A stretch of DNA of 64,000 nt from Mycobacterium sp. JS623 (GCF_000328565.1 NC_019966.1:2356001-2420000), one strand, 5' to 3'; shown: positions 17,372-25,964, counted from the stretch's first letter. Notes: generated by a model not told the origin, from the letters alone. Numbers and translations are program-made.

Positions 17372-17815
17372 CTAGTCGCCGGGGTCGAACCGGAACACCG
17401 TGAGTTTGCCGGCCAGATCCGCGAACTCCTCGGGGGCGCCGTCGCGCACCAGGCCCGCGCGTTTGGCGAAGCCGACGCCGACCGGCACCTTGACGGCGAA
17501 AGCCCGCAGCACGGGCCGCGACTGCGCCGGATTCAGTTCGACGATCTTTATGCGCCGCGACTTGCGTCCGCGCGACAGCGTCCCCGCACCGGCAGCGCGC
17601 GCGTTGGACGCCCAGTCGGCCCCTGGATAGCCCGCGACGACGTAGAGGCCGCCGTCATGCTCGAACGGCGTCATCGGCGTGCTGCGCGGCTTCCCGGTTT
17701 TCCGTCCTGGGACTGTCAGAACCATCGCCGGGCCGATCGGGATGCCGAGCTTCTGCACGGCCATCATGAACTTGTTCATCGGCTTGAGATACCGCGGCGG
17801 ACGGAACTCGGACAT
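17372..17815 (-). CDS. F420-dependent nitroreductase-family protein (DUF385)
   Basis: 147-residue split-beta-barrel protein of the Ddn/FDOR-B family, which uses deazaflavin F420 in mycobacteria. Visible: RYLKPMNKFMMAVQKLG lead helix, LTVPGRKTGKPRSTPM (residues about 34-49, the T-x-G-R-x-S-G/T-x-x-R-x-x-P F420-phosphate motif in degenerate form), YVVAGYPGADWASNARAAG and IKIVELNP. The substrate is unknown; relatives reduce nitro compounds, quinones or fatty acids. It starts 12 bp after the NmrA-family gene, so both are probably read from the ECF-type promoter at 18671-18707. The GNAT-VOC remnant follows in the same direction. Confidence 0.88.
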   Translation of the reverse strand: MSEFRPPRYLKPMNKFMMAVQKLGIPIGPAMVLTVPGRKTGKPRSTPMTPFEHDGGLYVVAGYPGADWASNARAAGAGTLSRGRKSRRIKIVELNPAQSRPVLRAFAVKVPVGVGFAKRAGLVRDGAPEEFADLAGKLTVFRFDPGD

Positions 17816-17827
17816 GGCTTGTCTCCC

Positions 17828-18670
17828 TTACTGTTTGATGAAAAGCTCTTGGTGGGCGGACACCGCGTCGGCGAACGTCTCAGCGGGCCTGCCGAGGATC
17901 TTTTCCACCTCGTGGGTGACCAACGCCGGTTTAGATACCGTCGCCTCCAGAAACGCGATGTACGCGTCGGCGAACTCAGGTGCAAAGCCCAGCCCGATGA
18001 AGCGCTGACGGACCATCTCGGCAGGGACCTCTTGATAGCGCAAGGGGCGGCCGAGCACTGATCCGATGATCTCCACCATCTCCGTGTTGGTGAACGCCTG
18101 CGGGCCCGTCATCGGAATCTTGCGGCCGACGAGCTCGTCGGTGAGCAACGCCTTGGCCGCCACGGCTGAGATGTCACGGTCGACGATCGGTGCAGTCGAT
18201 GCCGTCGCATACGGTCCGCTGACCACGTCGCCCGCCTGAATCTGGGGCGCCCACATACCAAAGAAGTTGGTGATGAACACCGTTGGGCGAAGGCTCACCC
18301 ACTCCAAGCCGGAGTCGACGGCGAGCTGCTCGACTTCCTTGTTGCGGTCGTCGCGGAACCGCGACGGCTGACGTGAGAAATCGTCGTCGGCGTTGATCGC
18401 CGACAACGCGACGAGTCGCGTGACACCTTCGAAGCGGGCTTGACGGATGAATGGCTCGAGTTCGTCGCCAAGCGCGCGGGAGTTGAGGAACACCGCCGAG
18501 GCTCCGGGCAGACCCTCTGCCGCAGTGGCCACCACCTTGACGCCATCGGGAAAGCGGGCGGCATCGGGTTGTCGGGTGACGGCGCGCACCTCCATGCCGG
18601 CTGTTGCGAGTTCGTTGACGAGTGGGCGGCCGACATTGCCGGTTGCGCCGGTGACGAGAATTGCGTTCAT
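17828..18670 (-). CDS. NmrA-like NAD(P)-binding oxidoreductase
   Basis: 280-residue atypical SDR. The N-terminal motif LVTGATGNVGRPLVNELATAG and the Arg in AVTRQPDAARFP suggest NADP(H) binding. The central VSLRPTVFITNFFGMWAPQI and the C-terminal GPQAFTNTEMVEIIGSVLGRPLRYQEVPAEM are typical of NmrA/azoreductase-like proteins (YtfG, Rv-type SDRa). The active-site Tyr of classical SDRs is not evident, as usual for this group. It is divergent from the SigI-like sigma factor, 81 bp away, and shares a mirror-image promoter with it. ECF41-type sigma genes are usually paired with such an oxidoreductase, so it is the likely main target. Confidence 0.88.
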   Translation of the reverse strand: MNAILVTGATGNVGRPLVNELATAGMEVRAVTRQPDAARFPDGVKVVATAAEGLPGASAVFLNSRALGDELEPFIRQARFEGVTRLVALSAINADDDFSRQPSRFRDDRNKEVEQLAVDSGLEWVSLRPTVFITNFFGMWAPQIQAGDVVSGPYATASTAPIVDRDISAVAAKALLTDELVGRKIPMTGPQAFTNTEMVEIIGSVLGRPLRYQEVPAEMVRQRFIGLGFAPEFADAYIAFLEATVSKPALVTHEVEKILGRPAETFADAVSAHQELFIKQ

Positions 18671-18751
18671 GGAGTCAAGGACGGCGTCGCGTAGAGAAAA
18701 GTTACACAGCGACGGGTGTAACTTTTTCGGGCCGCGTGTCGTCTTAGTTGC
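18671..18751. promoter_or_regulatory. Divergent ECF-sigma promoters within a perfect palindrome
   Basis: AAAAGTTACAC (18697-18707) and GTGTAACTTTT (18716-18726) form a perfect 11-bp inverted repeat around AGCGACGG. Reading right, TGTAAC (18717-18722) is followed after exactly 17 nt by CGTC (18740-18743). Reading left, TGTAAC (complement of 18701-18706) is followed after exactly 17 nt by CGTC (complement of 18680-18683). A -35 TGT(A/C)AC plus -10 CGTC is the form I recall for ECF41-type promoters. Both the sigma gene and the NmrA operon would thus be read by the same sigma factor. Confidence 0.75.
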
Positions 18752-19600
18752 ATGAGCTCTTCACCCCCGGTCGAAGCAGCGGTGCGCAGCCACCGCCCGT
18801 ACCTGGTGAACCTCGCCTACCAGATGCTCGGCGACGTGGGCGAGGCCGAGGACGTCGCACAGGAGGCGTTCCTTCGGCTGTCACGCGCCTCGCAAGTCGA
18901 CGATGTCCGTGCGTGGCTGACAGTGGTCGCCGGACGGCTGTGCCTGGATCAGATGCGGTCCGCGCGCGCCCGCCACGAACAACCCGATGAGTCAGGGGCT
19001 CTCGACACAGCCGTGTCGCGGGACGCCGATCCCGCCGACCGGGTCACGCTCGACGACGAGGTCCGCTCCGCGCTGCTGGAGGTATTGCGGCGGTTGAGCC
19101 CCGGCGAGCGGGTGGCGTTCGTCCTGCACGACGTGTTTCAGATGTCGTTCGAAGACGTCGCCGAGACGGTGGGCAGGCCGGTCGGCACCTGTCGTCAACT
19201 TGCCAGACGCGCGAGGGCGAAATTCGCTGATTCCGCGGGATCAAGGCCTCGGGCCGCCGATGTGACGGATGTCGAGCACCGGATCGTCACCGAGAAGTTC
19301 ATCACCGCTTGCGCGAACGGGGACTTGCACGCCTTGACCGCAGTGCTGGATCCCACGGTGTGGGGGGTGGCGACCTTTGTCGGCGGCGCGCCCCAGCAAG
19401 TCAACCACGGGCGAGATACGGTGGCGCCCAACCTTCTTCGTTTCCTCGGCCAGGGTGCGACGTTGGTCGCTGGCCCTGCGGGCGAGGTGCTGGGGTTCAC
19501 GGACCGCAGGCTCGCGGTGGTGCTCGTGCTGACGGTGCGCGGCGACCGCGTCATCAAGATCGAGGCGACCGTCGACCCGTCCGCCGCTATCCGTGGGTGA
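18752..19600 (+). CDS. sigI: ECF sigma factor, SigI-like, with SnoaL-like C-terminus
   Basis: 282-residue extracytoplasmic-function sigma factor. Region 2: HRPYLVNLAYQMLGDVGEAEDVAQEAFLRL; region 4: LSPGERVAFVLHDVFQMSFEDVAETVGRP and TCRQLARRARAKF (about residues 110-160). After residue 170 there is an NTF2/SnoaL-like domain (KFITACANGDLHALTAVLDP), as in the ECF41 group, where this C-terminal domain replaces an anti-sigma factor. Similarity to remembered M. tuberculosis SigI (Rv1189) is strong throughout (for example DPADRVTLDDEVR). The DGGGK motif seen in many ECF41 proteins is not present. Autoregulation through the adjacent promoter is predicted. It could be a SigI paralogue rather than the orthologue. 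Confidence 0.88.
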   Translation: MSSSPPVEAAVRSHRPYLVNLAYQMLGDVGEAEDVAQEAFLRLSRASQVDDVRAWLTVVAGRLCLDQMRSARARHEQPDESGALDTAVSRDADPADRVTLDDEVRSALLEVLRRLSPGERVAFVLHDVFQMSFEDVAETVGRPVGTCRQLARRARAKFADSAGSRPRAADVTDVEHRIVTEKFITACANGDLHALTAVLDPTVWGVATFVGGAPQQVNHGRDTVAPNLLRFLGQGATLVAGPAGEVLGFTDRRLAVVLVLTVRGDRVIKIEATVDPSAAIRG

Positions 19601-20291
19601 CCGCGTGCACCAGCACAGGTTGATCGCGGTACAGCTGCGGAAACTGTTGCCGCAACGCGTCTAGCTTCGGCATGTCGTTGATCGCGATGTACGCCGCGGT
19701 CGGATGCGAGTTGAGGTAATCCTGGTGGTAGTCCTCGGCGGGGAAGAACCCGGAGTCTCTCTTGGTCTGCGTGACCACGGTGCCATCGAAGACTTTCGCC
19801 TGGTTGAGTTGAGCGATGTACGTGTCGGCAACCCGCTGCTGCATATCGTTCTGCGGAAAGATCGCCGAGCGATATTGTTCGCCGACGTCGGGTCCTTGTC
19901 GGTTCAGTTCCGTCGGATCATGGACAACGGCGAAGAACACGTGCAGCAGCTCGCCGAACGTCACTTGGCTGGGGTCGTAGGTGATGCGTACGGACTCGGC
20001 ATGCCCGGTGCTACCCGTGCTCACCGTCTCGTACTGTGCGGTCGACGCGTCGCCACCCGCGTAGCCGGAGACCGCCGCCGACACGCCCTTCACGTGTTGA
20101 AATACGCCCTGAACACCCCAGAAGCAGCCGCCGGCCAGCACCGCGGTCTCGCTCGCCCCCCGGCTACCCACCGGCTCGTCCAGCACGGGTGCCGGAACGG
20201 GTGTCGCCGCGCCTGCGGGCAATAGTGCGAAACCCAGTGCCAACATCACGGCCAGGGCGGCGATTCCGCCCGTCTTGGCGGTCAACCTCAT
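19587..20291 (-). CDS. msrA: Exported peptide methionine sulfoxide reductase MsrA
   Basis: 234-residue MsrA, which reduces the S-epimer of methionine sulfoxide in proteins. The catalytic Cys is in AVLAGGCFWGVQGVF (about residue 57); other family marks are GYAGGDASTAQYETVSTGSTGHAE and VVHDPTELNRQGPDVGEQYRSAIF (both given for position). Unlike the cytosolic enzyme, it has an N-terminal signal sequence: KTGGIAALAVMLALGFALLPAGAAT. The mature enzyme should therefore work outside the inner membrane. A TATAGT -10 hexamer on the minus strand (20307-20312) predicts a short leader. It is divergent from an exported MsrB. Its 3' end overlaps the sigma gene by 14 bp. Confidence 0.93.
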   Translation of the reverse strand: MRLTAKTGGIAALAVMLALGFALLPAGAATPVPAPVLDEPVGSRGASETAVLAGGCFWGVQGVFQHVKGVSAAVSGYAGGDASTAQYETVSTGSTGHAESVRITYDPSQVTFGELLHVFFAVVHDPTELNRQGPDVGEQYRSAIFPQNDMQQRVADTYIAQLNQAKVFDGTVVTQTKRDSGFFPAEDYHQDYLNSHPTAAYIAINDMPKLDALRQQFPQLYRDQPVLVHAVTHG

Positions 20292-20403
20292 CGGTTCAGG
20301 CTAGCGACTATAAGTGCGCAAACGATCGGATCATTCCTTACCGAACTGTGACACTGCTTCTACAACAACGGTTATCGCGCCGGTTCGGGCGTAGATTCCT
20401 CCG
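20292..20403. promoter_or_regulatory. Divergent promoter region of msrA and msrB
   Basis: 112 bp between the two exported reductase genes. For msrA a TATAGT -10 lies on the minus strand at 20312-20307, about 16 nt before the ATG. For msrB a TAGATT -10 lies at 20392-20397, 7 nt before the ATG, with CTCC(G) between, so msrB may be almost leaderless. No clear inverted repeat was found. Confidence 0.5.
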
Positions 20404-20898
20404 ATGAGTGTGACGCGACGGCAGTTCCTGGTCGGTGTTGGCGCAGCGTCGGCGACCATCGTTGGGGCCGCGGCGTGCGCGCGGTCGGCAGTGGCCAGTC
20501 CCGCGGTCGATTTCGAGGTGACTCATACCGACGCCGAGTGGAAGCAGCTGTTGACTGCCGAACAGTACAACGTGTTGCGCAGGGCAGGCACCGAGATGCC
20601 GTACAGCAGCCCGCTCAACGATGAGCACAGGCATGGGGTGTTCAGTTGTGCGGGTTGCGCGCTCGACCTGTTCTCCTCCGACACCAAGTTCGACAGCGGC
20701 ACCGGGTGGCCGAGTTTCTGGCGGCCGCTCGACGGTGCCGTACTGGAGCGCCAGGACGACAGCATCGGCATGGCTCGCACCGAGGTGCTCTGCCGGCGCT
20801 GCGGCGGTCACCTCGGCCATGTGTTCGACGACGGTCCACAGCCCACCGGGCTGCGCTACTGCATGAACGGCGTCGCGATGAACTTCCGTGCGCTCTGA
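20404..20898 (+). CDS. msrB: Exported peptide methionine sulfoxide reductase MsrB
   Basis: 164-residue MsrB, which reduces the R-epimer of methionine sulfoxide. The N-terminus is a twin-arginine signal (TRRQFLVGVGAASATIVGAAACA), whose AAAC could also serve as a lipobox. The Zn-binding pairs are CAGC and CRRC; the catalytic Cys is in LRYCMNGVAMNF near the end. FDSGTGWPSFWRP and GGHLGHVFDDGP are family hallmarks. Residue numbering starts at ATG 20404. Tat export of a folded, metal-containing enzyme makes sense. With the neighbouring exported MsrA and DipZ it suggests methionine repair outside the membrane. Confidence 0.94.
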   Translation: MSVTRRQFLVGVGAASATIVGAAACARSAVASPAVDFEVTHTDAEWKQLLTAEQYNVLRRAGTEMPYSSPLNDEHRHGVFSCAGCALDLFSSDTKFDSGTGWPSFWRPLDGAVLERQDDSIGMARTEVLCRRCGGHLGHVFDDGPQPTGLRYCMNGVAMNFRAL

Positions 20899-20899
20899 C

Positions 20900-22582
20900 C
20901 TACCCGAAGGTGAATGAAAACGCTTGCAGCCCTTGGCTCAACTGCACCTCGAGGGTGTTGCGATTGACCTCGTCGTCGGCGGCAATCTGGCGCAGGGCAG
21001 GGGGACCGCTGACCGGTATCTGCATGGACTCGCCGTCGCGGGTGACGGTCACCGTGCCCGTCCCACCGATCACCAGGTAGACGTTGCGGGCGCGGTAGTT
21101 CAGTTCGATGCTCGAGTGTGCAGCGTTGGCCGTCGCGCCCTGATAGTCCAGCTTCCAATCGCCTTTGTAGGCGAACGTGTCGTCGGGCAGGCGCGTCGGA
21201 TATTCGTAGGTCGTTGCGCCCTCGTCATAGCTACCGGTGCCGCCATAGTTCACCACCTTGCCGACGCCCAGATAGGTCTCCGGCGTCAGATCCGGTGGCG
21301 GAGTCGTGTCAGCGGCGTCGGTGGGAGCCGGCAGTTTGATGCCCGGGTGCGCGTCGGAAAGCAGTTGGCGGATAATGGTTTCCGTTTGCGCGTAGTCGCC
21401 CTCGCCGAATTTGATGTGGCGCACAGTTCCGTTGGCGTCGATCAGATACTTGGCGGGCCAATACCGGTTGCGGTAGTTGCTCCACGTCGAGTAGTTAGGA
21501 TCGAGCGCGACCGGATAGGTGATGCCAAGATCTCTGGCGCCGCCGGCGACGTTGGCGGGTACGCGCTCGAACGCGTACTCCGGTGTGTGCACACCGATCA
21601 CCTCTAGGCCGGCGTCCTTATAGGCGTGATACCAGTCGACGATGTGGGGGATGGCGCGCTGGCAGTTGATGCACGAGTATGCCCAGAAGTCGACGATAAC
21701 GACCTTGCCCCGCCGCGATTTCAGGTCGACCGCGGCTCCGTTCGGCGTGTTCAGCCAGCCGGTGATCCCGGTTAGGTCGGGGGCGGTACCGCAGCTCTCC
21801 AGCTCGGGCGCGCCGTTGGTGCAGTTGGACAGCTCCTTGTTCTGGTCGTTGACAAGGCCGCCCAGGTTGAGCTTTTCGCGCAGTTGCGCGTCGCCGCCGA
21901 CGGTTTCCTGAAGTTTGGCGGTGTAGTCGGGGATCGCGCGTTGCAGCGCGGCGGGCAGGTTGAACACCAGTGCCACGGCGAGCAGGATCGTGACAATGCC
22001 TGCAGCGATTCGGATTTCGCCTTGGCGTCGGCGAAACGCCGCCACGCGTTCTGAGACACGGCGGCCTGCCAACGCGAAGAACAACAGCGGCAGCGCGGCA
22101 CCGACCGCGAACGACAGTGTGAGCGCCACAGTCGGTAGACCGACGGTGCCCGTCGCGCCCGCGATCACGATGGCCGCCAGCACGGGGCCCGCGCACGGCA
22201 CGTACAGCACGCCAAGCGCCAGGCCGAGCCCGAAACCGCCACTGCCGGAACCGAATTGCTTCTGCGGCAGCCGTGAGAACGGCTTCTCCAGCAGCGCTTC
22301 GACTCTCGGGAAGATCAGGCCGACGCCGATCGCCGCCAATGCCACCAACGCGACCCAGCGGATCGCGTCCTGCGGCAGGTGCAGGAGCGACAGCAGCGCC
22401 GAGCCGACAAGCGTGACTATTGAGAAGCTCAGCACCAGGCCGCCGATCACGCGGTACGGTCGCGCTTTCGGCTGGCCGGCCTGGGCGCCGGAGAAGAAGA
22501 TGACTGGCAGCACCGGCAGGATGCACGGCGAGATGCCGGTGATCACACCACCGAGAAAGCCGATGAGAGCGAGTGTGAACAT
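20900..22582 (-). CDS. dipZ: DipZ: CcdA-type transporter with thioredoxin-like domain
   Basis: 560-residue membrane protein with three parts. Residues 1-230: CcdA/DsbD-like six-helix domain carrying the two redox cysteines in [11 protein letters not shown] and [10 protein letters not shown]. Residues about 280-420: a periplasm-facing thioredoxin-like domain with the CxxC in [12 protein letters not shown]. Residues about 430-560: a beta-rich carbohydrate-binding-like domain ending AFSFTFG. It would carry reducing equivalents from cytosolic thioredoxin across the membrane to exported thiol proteins. The ATG at 22582 starts the first membrane helix ([11 protein letters not shown]); 46 upstream in-frame codons are non-homologous. 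It follows the fasciclin gene by 65 bp containing a hairpin. From memory the M. tuberculosis orthologue sits between mpt70 and mpt83. Confidence 0.93.
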   Translation of the reverse strand: MFTLALIGFLGGVITGISPCILPVLPVIFFSGAQAGQPKARPYRVIGGLVLSFSIVTLVGSALLSLLHLPQDAIRWVALVALAAIGVGLIFPRVEALLEKPFSRLPQKQFGSGSGGFGLGLALGVLYVPCAGPVLAAIVIAGATGTVGLPTVALTLSFAVGAALPLLFFALAGRRVSERVAAFRRRQGEIRIAAGIVTILLAVALVFNLPAALQRAIPDYTAKLQETVGGDAQLREKLNLGGLVNDQNKELSNCTNGAPELESCGTAPDLTGITGWLNTPNGAAVDLKSRRGKVVIVDFWAYSCINCQRAIPHIVDWYHAYKDAGLEVIGVHTPEYAFERVPANVAGGARDLGITYPVALDPNYSTWSNYRNRYWPAKYLIDANGTVRHIKFGEGDYAQTETIIRQLLSDAHPGIKLPAPTDAADTTPPPDLTPETYLGVGKVVNYGGTGSYDEGATTYEYPTRLPDDTFAYKGDWKLDYQGATANAAHSSIELNYRARNVYLVIGGTGTVTVTRDGESMQIPVSGPPALRQIAADDEVNRNTLEVQLSQGLQAFSFTFG

Positions 22583-22601
22583 GGGGGCGCTCTTCTTATG
22601 G

Positions 22602-22636
22602 CCGAGCTGGGCCTGCTCGCGCGAGGCCCAGCTCGG
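22602..22636. terminator. Hairpin between fasciclin gene and dipZ
   Basis: CCGAGCTGGGCC (22602-22613) pairs perfectly with GGCCCAGCTCGG (22625-22636) around an 11-nt loop. It lies inside the predicted fasciclin-dipZ transcript, 12 bp after the fasciclin stop. No U-tract follows on the minus strand, so partial termination or mRNA stabilisation that lowers dipZ relative to the lipoprotein is more likely than full termination. Confidence 0.65.
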
Positions 22637-22647
22637 GGAGTCGGGGC

Positions 22648-23319
22648 CTAGGCGGCCGGGGGCATCAGGACGGTGTCGATGAGATACACGGTCGCGTTGG
22701 CGGTGCGGACGCCGCCGCACACCACGCCTGCGTTGTTGACCTTCAGGTTGTTACCCATGCCGGTCACGTCGACCTGGCCGCCCTGCACGGTCTTGTGCAT
22801 GCCGACGACCTGAGCGGGGCTCGCCTGTCCGGGCACCACGTGATAGGTCAGGATGCTGCTTAGCAGATTCGAGTCTGTCTTCAGCTTCTCGATGGTGGCC
22901 GGGTCGATCTTCGCGAATGCCGCGTCGGTCGGTGCGAACACCGTGAACTGGCTACCGTTGAGGGTGTCGACGAGATTCACGTTGGGGTTGAGCTTGCCCG
23001 ACAAGGCGGCGGTCAGCGTGGTCAGCAGCGGGTTGTTCGACGCCGCCACCGCCACCGGATCCTGCGCCATGCCGGTCACCGAGCCGGGGCCGGTGGGGTT
23101 CTGCGCGGCGTAGTCGGCGCAACCCGGTCCGACCAGACCGGCGCCGGGGTCCATCGGCTGATCCATGGGCTTGGGCGCGGCGCTGCTGGCCGCCATCGTC
23201 GAGCTGGTGACGGACGCCGGAGCGGCAGTGGACGAGTCGCTCGAACACGCCGAGAGGCCCAGTACCGCGACCGCGGTCAGGCCTGCCACCGAGATTGCTT
23301 GACGGTGAATGATTTTCAT
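22648..23319 (-). CDS. Fasciclin-domain lipoprotein (MPT83/MPT70 type)
   Basis: 223-residue cell-surface lipoprotein. A signal peptide with lipobox LSAC (Cys about residue 25) is followed by a Ser/Thr/Ala/Pro-rich linker (to about 60), then one fasciclin domain with [25 protein letters not shown] and a C-terminal [35 protein letters not shown] matches the conserved start of mature MPT70/MPT83. The two cysteines in GPGCADY and VVCGGVRT could form a disulphide, which would explain the link to DipZ. Only one fasciclin gene is present, where M. tuberculosis has two. A SigK-like promoter lies upstream. The role is probably adhesion or envelope binding. Confidence 0.92.
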   Translation of the reverse strand: MKIIHRQAISVAGLTAVAVLGLSACSSDSSTAAPASVTSSTMAASSAAPKPMDQPMDPGAGLVGPGCADYAAQNPTGPGSVTGMAQDPVAVAASNNPLLTTLTAALSGKLNPNVNLVDTLNGSQFTVFAPTDAAFAKIDPATIEKLKTDSNLLSSILTYHVVPGQASPAQVVGMHKTVQGGQVDVTGMGNNLKVNNAGVVCGGVRTANATVYLIDTVLMPPAA

Positions 23320-23378
23320 GACGTTGTGACTCCCTTGTCGTGACGGGCGTGGTGCCCGCCTTTGTGTTGACGAAGGGG

Positions 23379-23405
23379 ATTCGGCGTGAGGCCCGTCATG
23401 GATGG
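23379..23405 (-). promoter_or_regulatory. SigK-like promoter of the fasciclin-dipZ operon
   Basis: On the minus strand CCATCC (23405-23400) is followed after 15 nt by CCGAAT (23384-23379). These are the -35 and -10 hexamers I recall for M. tuberculosis SigK, which drives mpt70, mpt83 and dipZ. The spacing is shorter than I recall (16-17), so the call is tentative. It would give a leader of roughly 50 nt with GGGAG before the ATG. Confidence 0.55.
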
Positions 23406-23454
23406 AAGCCGACCGCTGACGTCACATTTGCGTCACACTTTCCTTTCTCCCAAT

Positions 23455-23516
23455 CGCGAACGTGGGTTACCCGCACGCCTCAGCGGCTTTTTGCGTGCGG
23501 GTAACCCACGTTCGCG
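23455..23516. repeat. Perfect 24-bp inverted repeat between divergent genes
   Basis: CGCGAACGTGGGTTACCC (start of the left arm, 23455-23478) pairs base for base with 23493-23516 around a 14-nt loop ending in TTTTT. The palindrome sits between the divergent fasciclin and dxr promoters, so it cannot be the terminator of either flanking gene. It may stop antisense transcription, or be a copy of a dispersed palindromic element. The dxr -10 follows 17 bp later. Confidence 0.85.
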
Positions 23517-23532
23517 GGCGTTGCGGATGCGG

Positions 23533-23538
23533 GACAAT
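23533..23538 (+). promoter_or_regulatory. -10 element of dxr, probable leaderless start
   Basis: GACAAT at 23533-23538 lies 6 nt before the GTG of dxr, with no ribosome-binding site between. This predicts transcription starting at the start codon, a common arrangement in mycobacteria. Confidence 0.45.
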
Positions 23539-23544
23539 GGGTCG

Positions 23545-24738
23545 GTGAGTACCGGCGGGCAGGACCGAAGCGACCGGGGAATCAACCGCGTCCGGGTGCT
23601 GATACTCGGCAGCACCGGCTCGATCGGCACCCAGGCGCTGGACGTCATCGCCGCCAACCCCGACCGCTTCGAGGTCGTCGGGCTGGCGGCGGGCGGCGGT
23701 AACCCGGACCTGCTGGCCCAGCAGCGCGCCGAGACCGGCGTGACGAACATTGCCGTTGCCGATGACGCCGCGGCCGCCAAGGTCGGCGACGTGACCTACG
23801 CCGGGCCCGACGCCGCCACCCAGCTCGTCGAGAACACCGAAGCCGACGTGGTGCTCAACGCGCTGGTCGGCGCGCTCGGGCTCAAGCCAACCCTGGCCGC
23901 ACTCGGCACCGGCGCACGGCTGGCGCTGGCGAACAAGGAGTCGCTGGTCGCCGGCGGGCCGTTGGTGCTCAAGGCCGCCAAGCCGGGCCAGATCGTGCCC
24001 GTCGACTCCGAACATTCCGCGATGGCGCAGTGCCTACGCGGCGGTACTCCCGACGAGGTGGCCAAGATCGTGCTGACCGCGTCGGGCGGGCCGTTCCGCG
24101 GCTGGCCGGCCGAGCGGCTCGAGGACGTTACCCCCGAGCAGGCCGGCGCGCATCCCACCTGGTCGATGGGCCCGATGAACACGCTGAATTCGGCGTCGCT
24201 GGTGAACAAGGGTCTGGAGCTGATCGAGACGCACCTGCTGTTCGGCATCCCGTATGACCGCATCGAAGTCGTGGTCCACCCGCAGTCGATCGTGCACTCC
24301 ATGGTCACCTTCACCGACGGCTCGACGCTGGCGCAGGCCAGCCCGCCGGATATGAAGCTGCCCATCGCCCTTGCCCTTGGCTGGCCGTCTCGGGTCGCCA
24401 ACGCGGCCCTGGCCTGTGACTTCTCCACAGCTTCGACCTGGGATTTCGAGCCGCTGGATGCCGCAGTGTTTCCGGCCGTGGAGCTGGCGAAAACGGCGGG
24501 CACGAAGGGCGGCTGCCTGACCGCGGTCTACAACGCCGCCAACGAGGAGGCCGCCGCGGCGTTCCTCGACGGCCGGATCCGGTTCCCCGCGATCGTGCGG
24601 ACGATTGCCGAGGTCCTGCGCGCTGCCGACCAGTGGGCCGCCCAACCCGCTACCGTGGAAGACGTACTTGATGCGCAACACTGGGCCCGCGACCGGGCAA
24701 AGGGCGCAGTTTCCCGGGAGGTCGTCACCACCAAATGA
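23545..24738 (+). CDS. dxr: 1-deoxy-D-xylulose 5-phosphate reductoisomerase
   Basis: 397-residue cytosolic enzyme that converts DXP to 2-C-methyl-D-erythritol 4-phosphate with NADPH, the committed step of the MEP isoprenoid pathway. Visible: NADPH motif [29 protein letters not shown], metal-site [17 protein letters not shown], substrate loop [10 protein letters not shown] and [20 protein letters not shown] (residues about 195-214), and the C-terminal [20 protein letters not shown]. The frame is open for 53 codons upstream through a palindrome; the GTG at 23545 gives the family length and has a -10 at leaderless distance. Its last codons overlap the rip1 start by 4 bp. ispG, two genes on, belongs to the same pathway. 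Confidence 0.97.
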   Translation: MSTGGQDRSDRGINRVRVLILGSTGSIGTQALDVIAANPDRFEVVGLAAGGGNPDLLAQQRAETGVTNIAVADDAAAAKVGDVTYAGPDAATQLVENTEADVVLNALVGALGLKPTLAALGTGARLALANKESLVAGGPLVLKAAKPGQIVPVDSEHSAMAQCLRGGTPDEVAKIVLTASGGPFRGWPAERLEDVTPEQAGAHPTWSMGPMNTLNSASLVNKGLELIETHLLFGIPYDRIEVVVHPQSIVHSMVTFTDGSTLAQASPPDMKLPIALALGWPSRVANAALACDFSTASTWDFEPLDAAVFPAVELAKTAGTKGGCLTAVYNAANEEAAAAFLDGRIRFPAIVRTIAEVLRAADQWAAQPATVEDVLDAQHWARDRAKGAVSREVVTTK

Positions 24739-25964
24739 TGATGTGGATCATCGGCGTCGCGCTGTTCGCGCTCTTCATCTTGATGTCGGTGGCGTTGCAC
24801 GAATGCGGGCACATGTGGGCGGCGCGCGCGACCGGCATGAAGGTGCGACGCTACTTCGTCGGCTTCGGCCCGACGCTGTGGTCGACGCGTCGGCCCAACA
24901 AGCTCGGTTACACCGAATACGGCGTCAAGGCCGTACCGCTCGGCGGCTTCTGCGACATCGCGGGCATGACCGCGATCGACGAGATCGCCCCCGAGGACCA
25001 GCCCTACGCGATGTACAAGCAGAAGACCTGGAAGCGGGTGCTGGTGCTGTTTGCGGGCCCGGCCATGAACTTCGTCATCGGCCTGGTACTCATCTACGGC
25101 ATGGCGTTGATGTGGGGGCTGCCGAACCTGCATCCCCAACCCGCCGCCTACGTCAGCGAAACCTCTTGTGTCGCACCGCAACTCAGCAAGGACCAGATGG
25201 GCCATTGCGAGGGCATCGGACCCGCGGCCGCGGCGGGCATCAAGGCGGGCGACATCATCGTCAAGGTCGGCGACAAGGACGTCTCCAACCCCGATCAGAT
25301 GGTCGCCGCCGTTCGCGCGCTGAACGGGCCGGCGCAGTTCGTCGTCGAACGCGACGGCACCAAGTTCACCACCATGGTCGACGTCACCCGCACGCAGCGG
25401 TGGACCTCCAAGGACGCGCAGGCACCCAGCACCGTGTCCGCCGTCGGCATCTCTGCCGCCGAGTTCGGCCCCGTCAAGTACAAGCAGTTCAACCCGGTCA
25501 CCGCAATACCGGGCACTGTCGCGTTCACCGGCGACCTGGCCGTCGAACTGGGCAAATCGCTGGCGAAGATCCCCACCAAGATCGGCGCGCTGGTGCACTC
25601 CATCGGCGGTGGCGAACGCGATCCGGAGACACCGATCAGCGTCGTCGGCGCATCGATCATCGGCGGCGACGCGTTCGAGCACGGCTTTTTCATGGCGTTC
25701 TGGTTCTTCCTGGCTCAGCTGAACTTCGTGCTCGGCGCCATCAACCTGGTGCCGCTGCTGCCGTTCGACGGTGGACACATCGCGATTGCCGTATTCGAGA
25801 AGATCCGCAATATGATTCGCAAGGCGCGCGGCATCCTGCCCGCGGCCCCGGTGAACTATCTCAAGCTCATGCCGGCCACCTACGTCATCCTGGTCGTGGT
25901 CATCGGCTATATGGCGCTGACGGTGACCGCTGACTTCGTCAACCCGATCAGACCGTTCCAGTAG
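24735..25964 (+). CDS. rip1: Site-2 intramembrane metalloprotease Rip1 (RseP family)
   Basis: 409-residue inner-membrane zinc protease that cleaves anti-sigma factors within the membrane; in M. tuberculosis Rip1 acts on the anti-sigma factors of SigK, SigL and SigM as I recall. First helix contains the zinc site HECGH (about residue 21); a PDZ-like domain follows ([18 protein letters not shown] at about 165-185); the second catalytic site is in [14 protein letters not shown] with the conserved Asp. The ATG overlaps the dxr stop (ATGATG), showing translational coupling. Its link with SigK is notable because a SigK-like promoter lies 1.3 kb upstream. Confidence 0.95.
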   Translation: MMMWIIGVALFALFILMSVALHECGHMWAARATGMKVRRYFVGFGPTLWSTRRPNKLGYTEYGVKAVPLGGFCDIAGMTAIDEIAPEDQPYAMYKQKTWKRVLVLFAGPAMNFVIGLVLIYGMALMWGLPNLHPQPAAYVSETSCVAPQLSKDQMGHCEGIGPAAAAGIKAGDIIVKVGDKDVSNPDQMVAAVRALNGPAQFVVERDGTKFTTMVDVTRTQRWTSKDAQAPSTVSAVGISAAEFGPVKYKQFNPVTAIPGTVAFTGDLAVELGKSLAKIPTKIGALVHSIGGGERDPETPISVVGASIIGGDAFEHGFFMAFWFFLAQLNFVLGAINLVPLLPFDGGHIAIAVFEKIRNMIRKARGILPAAPVNYLKLMPATYVILVVVIGYMALTVTADFVNPIRPFQ

